Under the pieces are notes generated by a model. It worked only from the letters and a program-made list of their open reading frames with translations. It was not told where the DNA came from and ran no database searches. A DNA stretch of 64,000 nt, from positions 1,302,001 through 1,366,000 of the forward strand of contig NZ_CP114882.2 of NCBI RefSeq assembly GCF_027474525.2, read 5' to 3'. Positions 9,826-17,090 of the stretch are shown here, piece after piece. The DNA is from Flavobacterium lacustre (lineage in GTDB: Bacteria > Bacteroidota > Bacteroidia > Flavobacteriales > Flavobacteriaceae). The position numbers and the translations under genes are program-made. Numbering within the stretch: position 1 is the first letter of the stretch; the number at the start of each line of letters is the position of its first letter.

Positions 9826-10354
9826 TTCCTAAAATTTCTAATTTACAAAATTAAAAATTCATTTATGGATTCCATTTTTTGGATGTTATATAAAAGTTAT
9901 GTTTTTTATGTAAAAGAGAGGATATACAAATAAAAACTACACATTAAGTTAAGTTTTTTTGTAATTAATTTGATTGTTGAATTCTACAAAAGCACATAAT
10001 TTAAAGCTGAATGTCAAGATATACAAGGAATTAACTTTTGTAGTTTGAATATTTTTACCATAGTATTTGTTCTTTTTTATTAATACTGAAAAGACAAAAA
10101 TGTAACCCTTGAAGATAAATAGTTTCAAAATTCTTTTCGGTACAACTATTCTATTCAGTAATCTTACTTTTTTTGGTTTTATAGTAGAGAGAAGCCTAAT
10201 TACCTTTCTCAGCAAGATAAACCTCAATTTTTAGGGTCTATCTTTAAACTTTTAGTAATTATTTGACGTATTGTATTTGTTGATATTTTGAGATTGTGTT
10301 TTTATTGCTTTTTTTAAATAGTTTTTTTAATATTTGCCACTAAACCCATATAAC
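9826..10354. other. Intergenic region, no supported gene
   Basis: About 530 bases of AT-rich sequence between divergent genes. A minus-strand open frame at 9949-10227 is Lys/Phe/Ile-rich without recognisable domains, and I do not accept it. A TAATTTTG on the minus strand (9846-9853) upstream of the LRR gene may be its -7 element, but no TTG is spaced correctly. Confidence 0.45.
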
Positions 10355-10413
10355 TGTCTAAAATTAGTTATCAAACATTAGACACTAAACTAAATATTTT
10401 GTCTAGTATTAGT
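10355..10413 (+). promoter_or_regulatory. Candidate AbiE autoregulatory operator: three TGTCTA boxes
   Basis: TGTCTAAAATTAGT (10355-10368) recurs as TGTCTAGTATTAGT at 10400-10413. Between them is an inverted box, ATTAGACACTAA (10377-10388). The outer copies are direct repeats 45 bp apart, about four helical turns. The third copy overlaps the -33 region of the promoter. AbiEi antitoxins are known to repress their own operon by binding inverted repeats in the promoter, so this is the expected operator. The match to a real binding site is inferred. Confidence 0.6.
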
Positions 10414-10428
10414 TTTTAATTACATTTG
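10399..10428 (+). promoter_or_regulatory. Bacteroidota-type promoter of the abiE operon
   Basis: TTG at 10399-10401, a 19-bp spacer, then TACATTTG at 10421-10428, an exact TAnnTTTG -7 element. It sits so close to the coding frame that the in-frame TTG at 10426 lies inside the -7 box. This argues for a start codon further downstream. Confidence 0.65.
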
Positions 10429-10449
10429 CATATCTCTAAAATAAAAGTA

Positions 10450-11202
10450 TTGGACAAATCATTTAAAATAAAAGAACTAAACTTATTTTTCAAGGACTAT
10501 GAAACGTTCTCGAGAGGGGAATTGTACACCTTTTATTTGCAATTCGATAAAGAGTTAAAAGAAACTACTTTCCGTTGGAGAATATACAATTTAAAACAGT
10601 TAAAAGTAATCAATACTGTAGCAAGAAGTGTATATACGCTTTCGAGTAAATCGGAATTTTATCCTGCTATTTCTGCAAAAGAAGAAAAAATATTTAATGC
10701 TATTTCCAGACAGTTTCCAATGCTAAAAGGCTGTATTTGGAACACGAATATAGTAAATGAATTGATGCTGCACATTCCAAATAAAGCATTAATAATCATT
10801 GAAGTGGAGAATGAAGCAATAGAATTAGTTTTTAATTTCTTAAAAAATGAGGGACATAAGAATCTTTTCTTTCTACCAAGTGAAAAAGAAATACAGCATT
10901 ATATAGCGCCTTTAGAAAATGCAATAATTGTGCAATCATTAGTTACAAAATCGCCTACACAGTTGATTTCAAAAACAACAACGACAACTTTAGAAAAACT
11001 TTTGGTCGATATTTATTCCAATAAAAATCTATTCAGCACCTATCAAGGAACCGAATTAGTTCACATTTTTAATAAAGCACACATAAAATACATTTTAGAT
11101 TTTTCTAAAATGTTAAGTTATGCCTCCAGAAGAAATAAAAAAAAGGAACTAATGGAGTTTTTAGAAACCAAAACAGATATTAAAAACACGTTTACTAAAT
11201 GA
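10450..11202 (+). CDS. abiEi: AbiEi-type antitoxin (type IV toxin-antitoxin system)
   Basis: About 250 residues. The sequence resembles the DUF6577/AbiEi group: an N-terminal winged-helix-like segment (FFKDYETFSRGELYTF through TFRWRIYNLKQLKVI) that should bind the operator upstream, and a C-terminal domain with the conserved pattern EKLLVDIYSNKNLFSTYQG. The frame is also open from a TTG at 10426, but that codon is part of the promoter -7 box. I therefore place the start at the next in-frame TTG (10450), with no ATG available. The stop overlaps the toxin start by 4 bp (ATGA), so the pair is translationally coupled. The antitoxin would counter the nucleotidyltransferase toxin and repress the operon. 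Confidence 0.8.
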   Translation: MDKSFKIKELNLFFKDYETFSRGELYTFYLQFDKELKETTFRWRIYNLKQLKVINTVARSVYTLSSKSEFYPAISAKEEKIFNAISRQFPMLKGCIWNTNIVNELMLHIPNKALIIIEVENEAIELVFNFLKNEGHKNLFFLPSEKEIQHYIAPLENAIIVQSLVTKSPTQLISKTTTTTLEKLLVDIYSNKNLFSTYQGTELVHIFNKAHIKYILDFSKMLSYASRRNKKKELMEFLETKTDIKNTFTK

Positions 11203-12311
11203 TAGATAAAAAATCACTCTCAAAGGATTGGATCGAACAAAAAAGAATGTTGGTTTCAAAAAAAGACCCAAGCATAATGGAAAGTATGATTTATGCTTTG
11301 TATTTGCTCGAACAGCTTAAATTATCGAAACTTGATTTTATTTTCAAAGGGGGAACGAGTTTAATATTGCTTTTAGAAAATCCAAGTCGTTTTTCAGTTG
11401 ATATAGATATCATTGTAAATCCAGGAATAACAAAAGAGGAAATCGAAAAGTATCTTTCAATAATTCTAAAAGAGGAAACCTTTTTGAGTTGTACTTTAGA
11501 TGAAAAACGAAGTTACAATGAAGGTATTCCAAAAGCACATTATAGCTTCAAATACAAATCGGCTGTACCTACATTATCAAAAGAAAATGAAAAAGTAAAC
11601 AATCCGGAAAGAGAGATACTTTTGGATATTTTGTTTTCAGAAAATCATTATCCGAAATTAATTGAAGTTCCAATAAAAACAGATTGGCTCCTACACATAA
11701 ACGAAGAAATAACCGTTTTAGTTCCTGATATTAATGCCATAGCTGGAGATAAATTAACGGCTTATGCACCCAACACAACAGGTATTTTGTACGGTAAAGA
11801 CAAAGAAAAAGAGATTATCAAACAACTCTTTGATATAGGATGTTTATTTGATTACATAGATGATTTTGAAGTGTTTGAAACTTCCTTTATGGCAATAGCG
11901 CTGAAAGAAATAGAATATAGAAAAAAACAAAAAATTAATTCAATCGAAACTATTTTGAACGACATTATTGAAACCAGTTTATTAATAGCAAAGAGAGAAA
12001 ATCAGCTTAATGAAAAGGATAAAAATAATTATGCAGAATTAATAAGAGGTATCAATCAATTCAATCATTTTGTTTACAGTGGAGCGTTTAGGATAGAGGA
12101 TGCACAATTAGCAAGTGCAAAAGCCGCTTTTCTTGCAGCAAATGTTTTATCTAAATCAAAAAGTAAGATCATCCGCTTTAACGATAAAAATTCAGAACAT
12201 CTAACATTAATTCAACATCCTGATTATAACTTTCTAAACAAAAAATTAAAGTTTGTTGCAAAAGGAGAAGCGCTTTTCTATTGGAAAAAAACCATTGAAT
12301 TAATTTCTTAA
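11199..12311 (+). CDS. abiEii: AbiEii-type nucleotidyltransferase toxin
   Basis: 370 residues of the nucleotidyl transferase AbiEii/AbiGii toxin family. The polymerase-beta-like core is visible as FKGGTSLILLL (about residues 49-59), with SVDIDIIV (about 65-72) supplying the two catalytic Asp residues in DxD. A later conserved segment, DINAIAGDKLTAYAPNTTGI (about 176-195), matches the family's D...ILGDKLTAFAP motif, and an all-alpha C-terminal region follows. Family toxins transfer nucleotides, typically to tRNA acceptor ends, and cause growth arrest or abortive phage infection. It overlaps the antitoxin gene by 4 bp. All key residues look intact, so the pair is probably functional. Confidence 0.88.
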   Translation: MIDKKSLSKDWIEQKRMLVSKKDPSIMESMIYALYLLEQLKLSKLDFIFKGGTSLILLLENPSRFSVDIDIIVNPGITKEEIEKYLSIILKEETFLSCTLDEKRSYNEGIPKAHYSFKYKSAVPTLSKENEKVNNPEREILLDILFSENHYPKLIEVPIKTDWLLHINEEITVLVPDINAIAGDKLTAYAPNTTGILYGKDKEKEIIKQLFDIGCLFDYIDDFEVFETSFMAIALKEIEYRKKQKINSIETILNDIIETSLLIAKRENQLNEKDKNNYAELIRGINQFNHFVYSGAFRIEDAQLASAKAAFLAANVLSKSKSKIIRFNDKNSEHLTLIQHPDYNFLNKKLKFVAKGEALFYWKKTIELIS

Positions 12312-12481
12312 TTTTAACTGGCGTCTCGCATGAAAATTACATAAATTCAAAATCATTTAATATCAAGCTAGACATAAAAAGGTACAAGCCGAAAATGACA
12401 TATGAAATCTAGTCCTATTTCATTTACTTATAAATGTACCTCTTCATTTCGTTAATAACAATCTTTAAATATAAAATACAA

Positions 12482-12784
12482 ATGAAACAAATTTTAGGAC
12501 TTGATTTAGGAACAGATTCTATTGGTTGGGCTGTCTATGACAAAACTAATAGTAATATTACAAAATGTGGTGTTGGAGTTTTTCGAAAAAAGAATAGGAT
12601 GGAGCGAATCAATAAAATCAAAAATAATAAAAAATATCTAACGGCCTTTATAGCGTTAATCACATTTACAATTATTGCATTAATAATCACTTTTTTCGAT
12701 AAAACCAATTGGCAATTTTGGCTAAATATTTCATTAACAAGCTTTATTACTTCCATTACATTTTTACAGCAAAATAAAAAATAA
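12482..12784 (+). CDS. Small chimeric protein: Cas9-like RuvC-I start joined to two membrane helices
   Basis: 100 residues from the ATG at 12482; a longer frame from 12434 adds 16 hydrophobic residues with no support. Residues 1-18 read MKQILGLDLGTDSIGWAV, an excellent match to the RuvC-I segment that begins type II Cas9 proteins, including the catalytic Asp of GLDLG. The match continues weakly to about residue 35 (KCGVGVFRKK). Then the sequence changes: a basic linker, two hydrophobic helices (about 53-70, AFIALITFTIIALIITFF, and 77-92), and a stop. No HNH, other RuvC segments, Cas1/Cas2 or CRISPR repeats are present. It is either a decayed cas9 fused to unrelated sequence or a genuine small membrane protein that has taken a RuvC-I start. 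Confidence 0.6.
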   Translation: MKQILGLDLGTDSIGWAVYDKTNSNITKCGVGVFRKKNRMERINKIKNNKKYLTAFIALITFTIIALIITFFDKTNWQFWLNISLTSFITSITFLQQNKK

Positions 12785-13782
12785 CACTATATTCTAAACA
12801 ATATTCTCGTTACTAGCAACACGGGCAATCAAGCGGTCTCACTTCGGTCGTTCTCTTTGTTCCGTTCGGCAGCTCCAGTCAGTCGTCGGCAAAAAAGCCT
12901 CCTCCCTCCGTTCCGCAGACACGATGCAGCCACAAAAAAAACAGCAGCTTGAAAATAAGCAACTGTTTTTTTGCGCTACCTCGTTCCTCATCTTCACACG
13001 TTCTCTACCCTGCGTTCGTCGGGGCTAGTGCATCCATAATACCGCTTCATTTCGGTACAGTCATTCGTTTGCTTAACGCTCCATTGCATTCCGCTGAAAG
13101 CGCTCTCTTTCCTTTCTCTACATTCCAGCAGTATTAGGTCTGCCGCCCCTTGTTTTTTCAGCGGTTGCTAACTCGCACAGCCATCGGGTTTGGCTCCGTT
13201 AGCACTTTGCCCTAAATCAAGGAACGCCAAAGGCTAAGTTTCATTTTTTAACCCGCCGTTTCACGCTCGCAGTACTACACTCCTCTTCGTAAACTTCGCT
13301 CCGTTCCCGTCCTGCGGTGGCTGTTCGATTGCCGCAACCCCGCCACGGCGCTCCTCATTCATTCCGCTATAATTCCGCTAACGCTACATTTTAGCTCCAT
13401 TCCTTGTGGTGCTTGGGGGTGTTTATTGCCTCCAGTAATCCAGAAAATCCCCTGAAAAAGATTACCAAACAGCTCCCTGCTCCGAAAAAAAATAAATAAA
13501 AAGAAAGTAAAGTTAAGTTCCGGTTTTTAAAAAATGCAAGTTCAAGCCCTCCGGGTTTTTGAAAAAATCTCCACCCTTTAACCTGTATTCATTTCAAGTT
13601 CTTTTTTTTAACCAATCTCCGATTATCAACACCTTTTCGATGATAAGCCGGGTAGTATTTTTTCAAAAAAACTTGATTTTTTAAAACCTCCACTGTAGAG
13701 GCGACTTTCTTTTTTTTCTTTTTTTCTTTTAAAAATTATGCGGTGCCGAGCAAAGCGAGGCACCTAATTTAAAGCCGAAGCC
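12785..13782. other. About 1 kb gene-less, relatively GC-rich block, possible mobile-element remnant
   Basis: Base composition jumps compared with both flanks, with many short TCGTTCCG/CTTCGGT-like words on the + strand. The only frames are short and lack coding character (for example 12949-13137). At its right end a hairpin, GGTGCC-N11-GGCACC (13743-13765), lies just before the next start codon, and a small CCTC/GAGG hairpin lies near 13688-13702. The texture resembles the non-coding parts of Bacteroidota conjugative transposons, and the following gene belongs to a family I associate with such elements. That link is inference. Confidence 0.45.
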
Positions 13783-14205
13783 ATGCCCGATTTTATCATT
13801 AAAACCCACCGAAAAGACGCTGTTTATAAAGGGAATAGCATCTACATCCTAAACAAAGGATTAAACAGCGGAAAGCCTCAAAAAGAGCCTTTTACTAACA
13901 GTTTTGTAATCCTGTTTCAAAACGAAGAAGATACCGAAACGGTGTACTGGCTGGCGTATAGCCTTTGGAAAGCCAACTTCTGGCACCAATCGCTAATTGG
14001 GTCCGTGATTCCATTTTTACGGATTCACGAATTCAAAAAAGAGTTTAATTCAAAAGTAAAATGGATGCTGCAGGAACATGAAGAGCATCTTAAACAAGTC
14101 CAGGCGTTGAGGTTACTGGAACGGCAAGAAAATCAATTCCAAAAAAATATATTTTTGATCAATGAAATGAGAAAAGTGATTTTGAGTCGGTATTGCAAAA
14201 AATGA
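13783..14205 (+). CDS. DUF6943-like protein of mobile elements
   Basis: 140 residues, soluble, no signal peptide. The stretch YILNKGLNSGKPQKEPFTNS (about residues 27-46) followed by YWLAYSLWKANFWHQSLIGS (about 65-84) and IPFLRIHEFKKEF is typical of a Bacteroidota family I know as DUF6943. It is often encoded beside conjugative transposon genes. The C-terminal third is a helical, possibly coiled-coil region rich in Glu and Gln. Function is unknown. A hairpin (GGTGCC/GGCACC) precedes the start codon by about 18 bases, and a strong terminator follows. Confidence 0.65.
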   Translation: MPDFIIKTHRKDAVYKGNSIYILNKGLNSGKPQKEPFTNSFVILFQNEEDTETVYWLAYSLWKANFWHQSLIGSVIPFLRIHEFKKEFNSKVKWMLQEHEEHLKQVQALRLLERQENQFQKNIFLINEMRKVILSRYCKK

Positions 14206-14246
14206 AATGTTAGGGAAGATTATTATTCAAATGTATTGAACAAAAA

Positions 14247-14276
14247 AAGCCTGATTCAAACGAACCAGGCTTCTTT
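14247..14276 (+). terminator. Intrinsic terminator after the DUF6943-like gene
   Basis: AAGCCTG (14247-14253) pairs with CAGGCTT (14266-14272) around a 12-base loop. Seven A residues precede and a short T run follows, so it could act on either strand, between convergent genes. Confidence 0.75.
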
Positions 14277-14311
14277 AATTAATCCGGAAAAGGTTACCAA
14301 TCATAACCGGA

Positions 14312-14488
14312 CTATTTATGTTTCGATTTTGTCAACCATTTTAAAAGGAGTGAAACACTAAAACTGATGATCGCTCCAACGACTGCTAAGATAATGGTTT
14401 TTACAATATCTTCAGAAACAATATTGGGTACAATACTCAATAAAGTTCCGGAGGCGGTTCCAAATTGGATCGTGTTATTTGATTCCAT
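14312..14488 (-). CDS. 58-residue holin-like small membrane protein
   Basis: An ATG at 14488 opens a 58-codon frame ending in TAG at 14312. The product starts MESNNTIQFGTASGTLLSIV, has one strong membrane helix (about residues 28-50, VKTIILAVVGAIISFSVSLL) and ends in a basic tail KWLTKSKHK. The gene overlaps the end of the preceding 92-residue gene by 14 bp in another frame, which argues that it is real and coupled. The size, single helix and Lys-rich tail recall phage holins or small toxins, but I recognise no family. It is the last gene of a four-gene minus-strand operon. Confidence 0.6.
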   Translation of the reverse strand: MESNNTIQFGTASGTLLSIVPNIVSEDIVKTIILAVVGAIISFSVSLLLKWLTKSKHK

Positions 14489-14753
14489 CACGCGGTAAAT
14501 TTTGATTGTCTTTTTCCATCCGATTCACAATTGCCTGTTCTCGGTTGGCCTCATCATCTACCGTTATTTGGCTAATGGCCGAAATGACTCCTCCGGCTAC
14601 TGCAGCATAACCCGCAACACTAACCACGGCCACCGGTAAAGCCACTGGAGCAGCAATCAAACTACCACTGATGGCCAACAAAGCCAATCCGATACTTCTC
14701 AAAACCCGAAAAAACTTTGGGGTGGGTGCTTGTATTCTTTGAACGATATTCAT
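14475..14753 (-). CDS. Small membrane protein, unknown function
   Basis: 92 residues. A basic N-terminus (MNIVQRIQAPTPKFFRVLRS) is followed by Ala/Val/Gly-rich hydrophobic segments (about residues 21-62, LALLAISGSLIAAPVALPVA and VAGYAAVAGGVISAIS) that could form two helices. The tail is charged (DDEANREQAIVNRMEKD). No known domain is recognised. It begins 15 bp after the DUF5675-like gene and overlaps the 58-residue gene by 14 bp, so it is the third gene of one transcription unit. Confidence 0.65.
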   Translation of the reverse strand: MNIVQRIQAPTPKFFRVLRSIGLALLAISGSLIAAPVALPVAVVSVAGYAAVAGGVISAISQITVDDEANREQAIVNRMEKDNQNLPRDGIK

Positions 14754-14768
14754 AATGTAACTAGTTGT

Positions 14769-15197
14769 TTAAACCTTGTCTTCCTGATGGGAGTCGGAGG
14801 ATTTAGATTGGATTCTTATTTTTACTTCTTCATGGCGTTCTATTGCAGCATAAACTAGTGTTTTCAATTTGGTTAATGCTTTTCGGGAACAACTGCCTTT
14901 TCCTATACAGGTGTGTTGGGTTACTGGAGCAATACAGCCCAAAAGTTCTTTTTTGGCATCATTGGCAGGATGGATTAATATTAAATCGCGTCCTGGAATA
15001 TCTTGTAGATGCAAGTGCCATTGAAACTTTGGACTAAACCGCTTTTGCAAAATATATTCGCCTTCGGGAACACAGGAAATACGCCTTTGGTTATCCAACC
15101 AGGGCAATTCGATGGTATAACAAACTAGGTTGCCGTTCCATTCTAATATCCCTTGCGTTCCCTCGGGAAAATACATTCTGTTCAAGACCAGGACCAT
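14769..15197 (-). CDS. DUF5675-family protein
   Basis: 142 residues. The sequence MVLVLNRMYFPEGTQGILEW, then CYTIELPW, RRISCVPEGEY, GRDLILIHPANDAKKELLGC and a Cys-rich continuation, fits the DUF5675 pattern. The family is found in phages and mobile islands and has no established function. The IHPAN...GCI arrangement superficially resembles the H...GC active site of L,D-transpeptidases, but this is speculation. The start codon lies one base after the stop of the preceding gene (TAATATG on the coding strand), indicating translational coupling. Confidence 0.75.
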   Translation of the reverse strand: MVLVLNRMYFPEGTQGILEWNGNLVCYTIELPWLDNQRRISCVPEGEYILQKRFSPKFQWHLHLQDIPGRDLILIHPANDAKKELLGCIAPVTQHTCIGKGSCSRKALTKLKTLVYAAIERHEEVKIRIQSKSSDSHQEDKV

Positions 15198-15198
15198 A

Positions 15199-15954
15199 TT
15201 ACAATCCGCTCACCTGAACCAATGACAATGGATTGTAAGAGCCGTTTTTCAACGGATACATTCTGCCATTTACTTCTTGGTAAAATTCAACTCCAAGAGC
15301 CAAAAACAAGGGACTAACACTGTTTGGTGTTACGGGATTACTATGACTTATTGCCACAGTTGGATTGGAATCCCATGGAAGAATATCCGTTTCGGAACTT
15401 GAAACTACAAAAGTTTCAGCTTCAAAATCAATTTCCGTTCCTGCTGAAATGATTTTGAAATGCGTGGTTCCTGATGGTGCTGCAATCATATTCGCTGGAA
15501 TGAACTCAACAAGGTCAACAGTAATAGTTCCTAAAACACGATCGATTGCCACCTCAAAAGGGGCAAACAATGTGGTTCCAAGCTTACCGCCAATGTTGAA
15601 CTCAAAACCGGCAAGCAATTCTGCTTCCCCATCAATTACATTACGCAATCCTCTTTCGTTGGTCATATCAGCTTGGATCACTTTAACCATAGCCTGGGTT
15701 AAACGGCTCACCATTCTGCTGTCTGCAGAATTCAAAAGCAAAGTTCGGAGCGCGGTTCGCAACGTTTTCCCAGCCTTACCGGCTCGGCCAAATTCAGAAC
15801 CGTTTTCACGGGTTCTTTGAAACGCGGGATCGCTAGCAATTCGGCTCGCATCAATGCCGCCCTTTTCTCTGGCCAAATGGCCGTCTTTCGTTTTGTAAAA
15901 AGTAATATCTCCGATAGTACCTTTCAATTTAATTATGCCTTTCTGTCTTGCCAT
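15199..15954 (-). CDS. Conserved 251-aa protein of unknown function, first gene of the small operon
   Basis: 251 residues with no signal peptide. The N-terminus, MARQKGIIKLKGTIGDITFY followed by KTKDGHLAREKGG, is strikingly regular and recurs, as I recall, in Flavobacteria. A basic Arg-rich helical part follows (about residues 45-95). The C-terminal half (about 115-251) looks all-beta, ending in FYQEVNGRMYPLKNGSYNPL. No enzymatic motif is visible. The beta-rich end and the neighbours (DUF5675, holin-like proteins) would suit a phage-derived or secreted structural protein, but this is inferred. The stop is one base from the next start. Confidence 0.7.
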   Translation of the reverse strand: MARQKGIIKLKGTIGDITFYKTKDGHLAREKGGIDASRIASDPAFQRTRENGSEFGRAGKAGKTLRTALRTLLLNSADSRMVSRLTQAMVKVIQADMTNERGLRNVIDGEAELLAGFEFNIGGKLGTTLFAPFEVAIDRVLGTITVDLVEFIPANMIAAPSGTTHFKIISAGTEIDFEAETFVVSSSETDILPWDSNPTVAISHSNPVTPNSVSPLFLALGVEFYQEVNGRMYPLKNGSYNPLSLVQVSGL

Positions 15955-16224
15955 AATTCCTAAAAATTTAGATTAATAAATACTCTAAATCACCTTCGTG
16001 TTGCAACAGCTTTAGATTGATTCTGAGGCAAATTTTCAAGTTTAGGTCCTGATATCAAAACGTCTAGGTACAAAGAGGTACTAAAAGGGCTATTTTAGTC
16101 AATAATAGTACAACCCGCTTTGAATAACTTTGTTATTATTGTAATTTAGAGCAGCATAGATTCCAATAGCAACTATATAGCAACAGTATACCAAAGCTAT
16201 GGATAGTGTATTAAAAAGCATAAA

Positions 16225-16428
16225 ATGAAACAAAAACAAGTCAGAGCATGTGTGTATCCAAAAGATGTACAAAACATCACAGGAAAGACATATCGACAAG
16301 GAAGATTGTATTTAAATAAAATCAAAAAGGATCTTAACAAAGAACCCCATCAATTGATTTCAATTGAGGAGTTCTGCAAGTATTCAGGTCTTCAAATGGA
16401 GCATATTTTGAGATGCATTGTAGGATAG
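16225..16428 (+). CDS. Small basic protein, possible DNA-binding regulator
   Basis: 67 residues, rich in Lys/Arg. The sequence MKQKQVRACVYPKDVQNITG through KTYRQGRLYLNKIKKDL and a closing ISIEEFCKYSGL segment recurs, as I recall, as a small stand-alone protein in Bacteroidota, predicted to be helical with an HTH-like look. It is divergent from the 251-aa operon, 270 bp away, so it could regulate it. A TAACTTTG at 16125-16132 is a plausible -7 element for it. No family name is certain. Confidence 0.6.
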   Translation: MKQKQVRACVYPKDVQNITGKTYRQGRLYLNKIKKDLNKEPHQLISIEEFCKYSGLQMEHILRCIVG

Positions 16429-17090
16429 CAAAATCAATCAACGATTAGCCTAATCCGGTATAACTACAAGTAACCAGTTCAATAAATAGTACGATTATCT
16501 TTAATTAAGTCTTTCAAATCAAAGTAGAATTTTGTATCTTAGCTATATCAAAAGGGTATAAAACGAATTAAACTGATAGGGGTACAATTCGGGGCACTTT
16601 GATTGAGAGCAATATAAGAAGTCAATAAAAATAAGAGGGTGCGGAGCAGTTACAAATCCCTTCCTCTCTGCTGATGTACACTTTAAAACCTCGAAAACAC
16701 AATGATTTTCGAGGTTTTTTGTTTTTAAATCCTTCAAAATACAAGAGGCTAAACCGAGACCCCAAACAATCTCACTACATCTCTACATAATTATTTATGG
16801 CATACGCTGCATTCCATTCGTTAAAAAACAGCCATTTTGATTATTACTACGGTTAAAACGAAACGAAATCGTAGTAGTTGCCCCTACATTACCACAACAA
16901 ATGCATTTAATAAGGATAAAAAACCAATTTACCTTCCTGTTTTTTACTCCACAAAAGCAATTTTATAAGGAACTGTTGAACGAATAATGAAGGCGTATAG
17001 TTTTTGTATGATTTTCAATTAAAAGCGTACCAAGCTAAAATATTAAATTTGATTCCAACCAAATCTAATATTTATATGATCAATAGTTAC
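16429..17090. other. Intergenic region before the GH81 gene
   Basis: About 660 bases. It holds one strong terminator (listed separately), a hairpin with TACTACG/CGTAGTA arms at 16845-16876, and AT-rich sequence. A minus-strand frame (16543-16737) runs across the terminator and is not accepted. The segment near 16580-16670, with the words GGGGTAC, TTCGGGGCA and TCCCTTCCTCTCTGC, has a tRNA-like or attachment-site look, but I cannot fold a tRNA from it. Confidence 0.45.
16685..16724. terminator. Intrinsic terminator
   Basis: AAAACCTCGAAAA (16685-16697) and TTTTCGAGGTTTT (16706-16718) form a perfect 13-bp stem followed by a T run. It lies 260 bp after the 67-residue gene and may mark the right edge of the accessory region. 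Confidence 0.75.

Noticed and set aside
9949..10227. 92-codon minus-strand frame
   Set aside because: Low-complexity Lys/Ile/Phe composition of AT-rich DNA, no start signal, no recognisable domain.
12434..12784. Functional Cas9 or type II CRISPR system
   Set aside because: Only the RuvC-I start is present; no HNH, RuvC-II/III, cas1/cas2 or repeat-spacer array is seen.
12949..13137. 62-codon frame in the GC-shifted block
   Set aside because: Ser/Pro/Leu-rich translation typical of non-coding DNA; no promoter or homolog recognised.
16575..16680. tRNA or attachment site
   Set aside because: Words such as TTACAAATCCC look like a T-arm, but no acceptor, D or anticodon stems fold; left as an unresolved segment.
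16543..16737. 64-codon minus-strand frame
   Set aside because: It begins within the perfect terminator hairpin at 16685-16718 and has no coding character.
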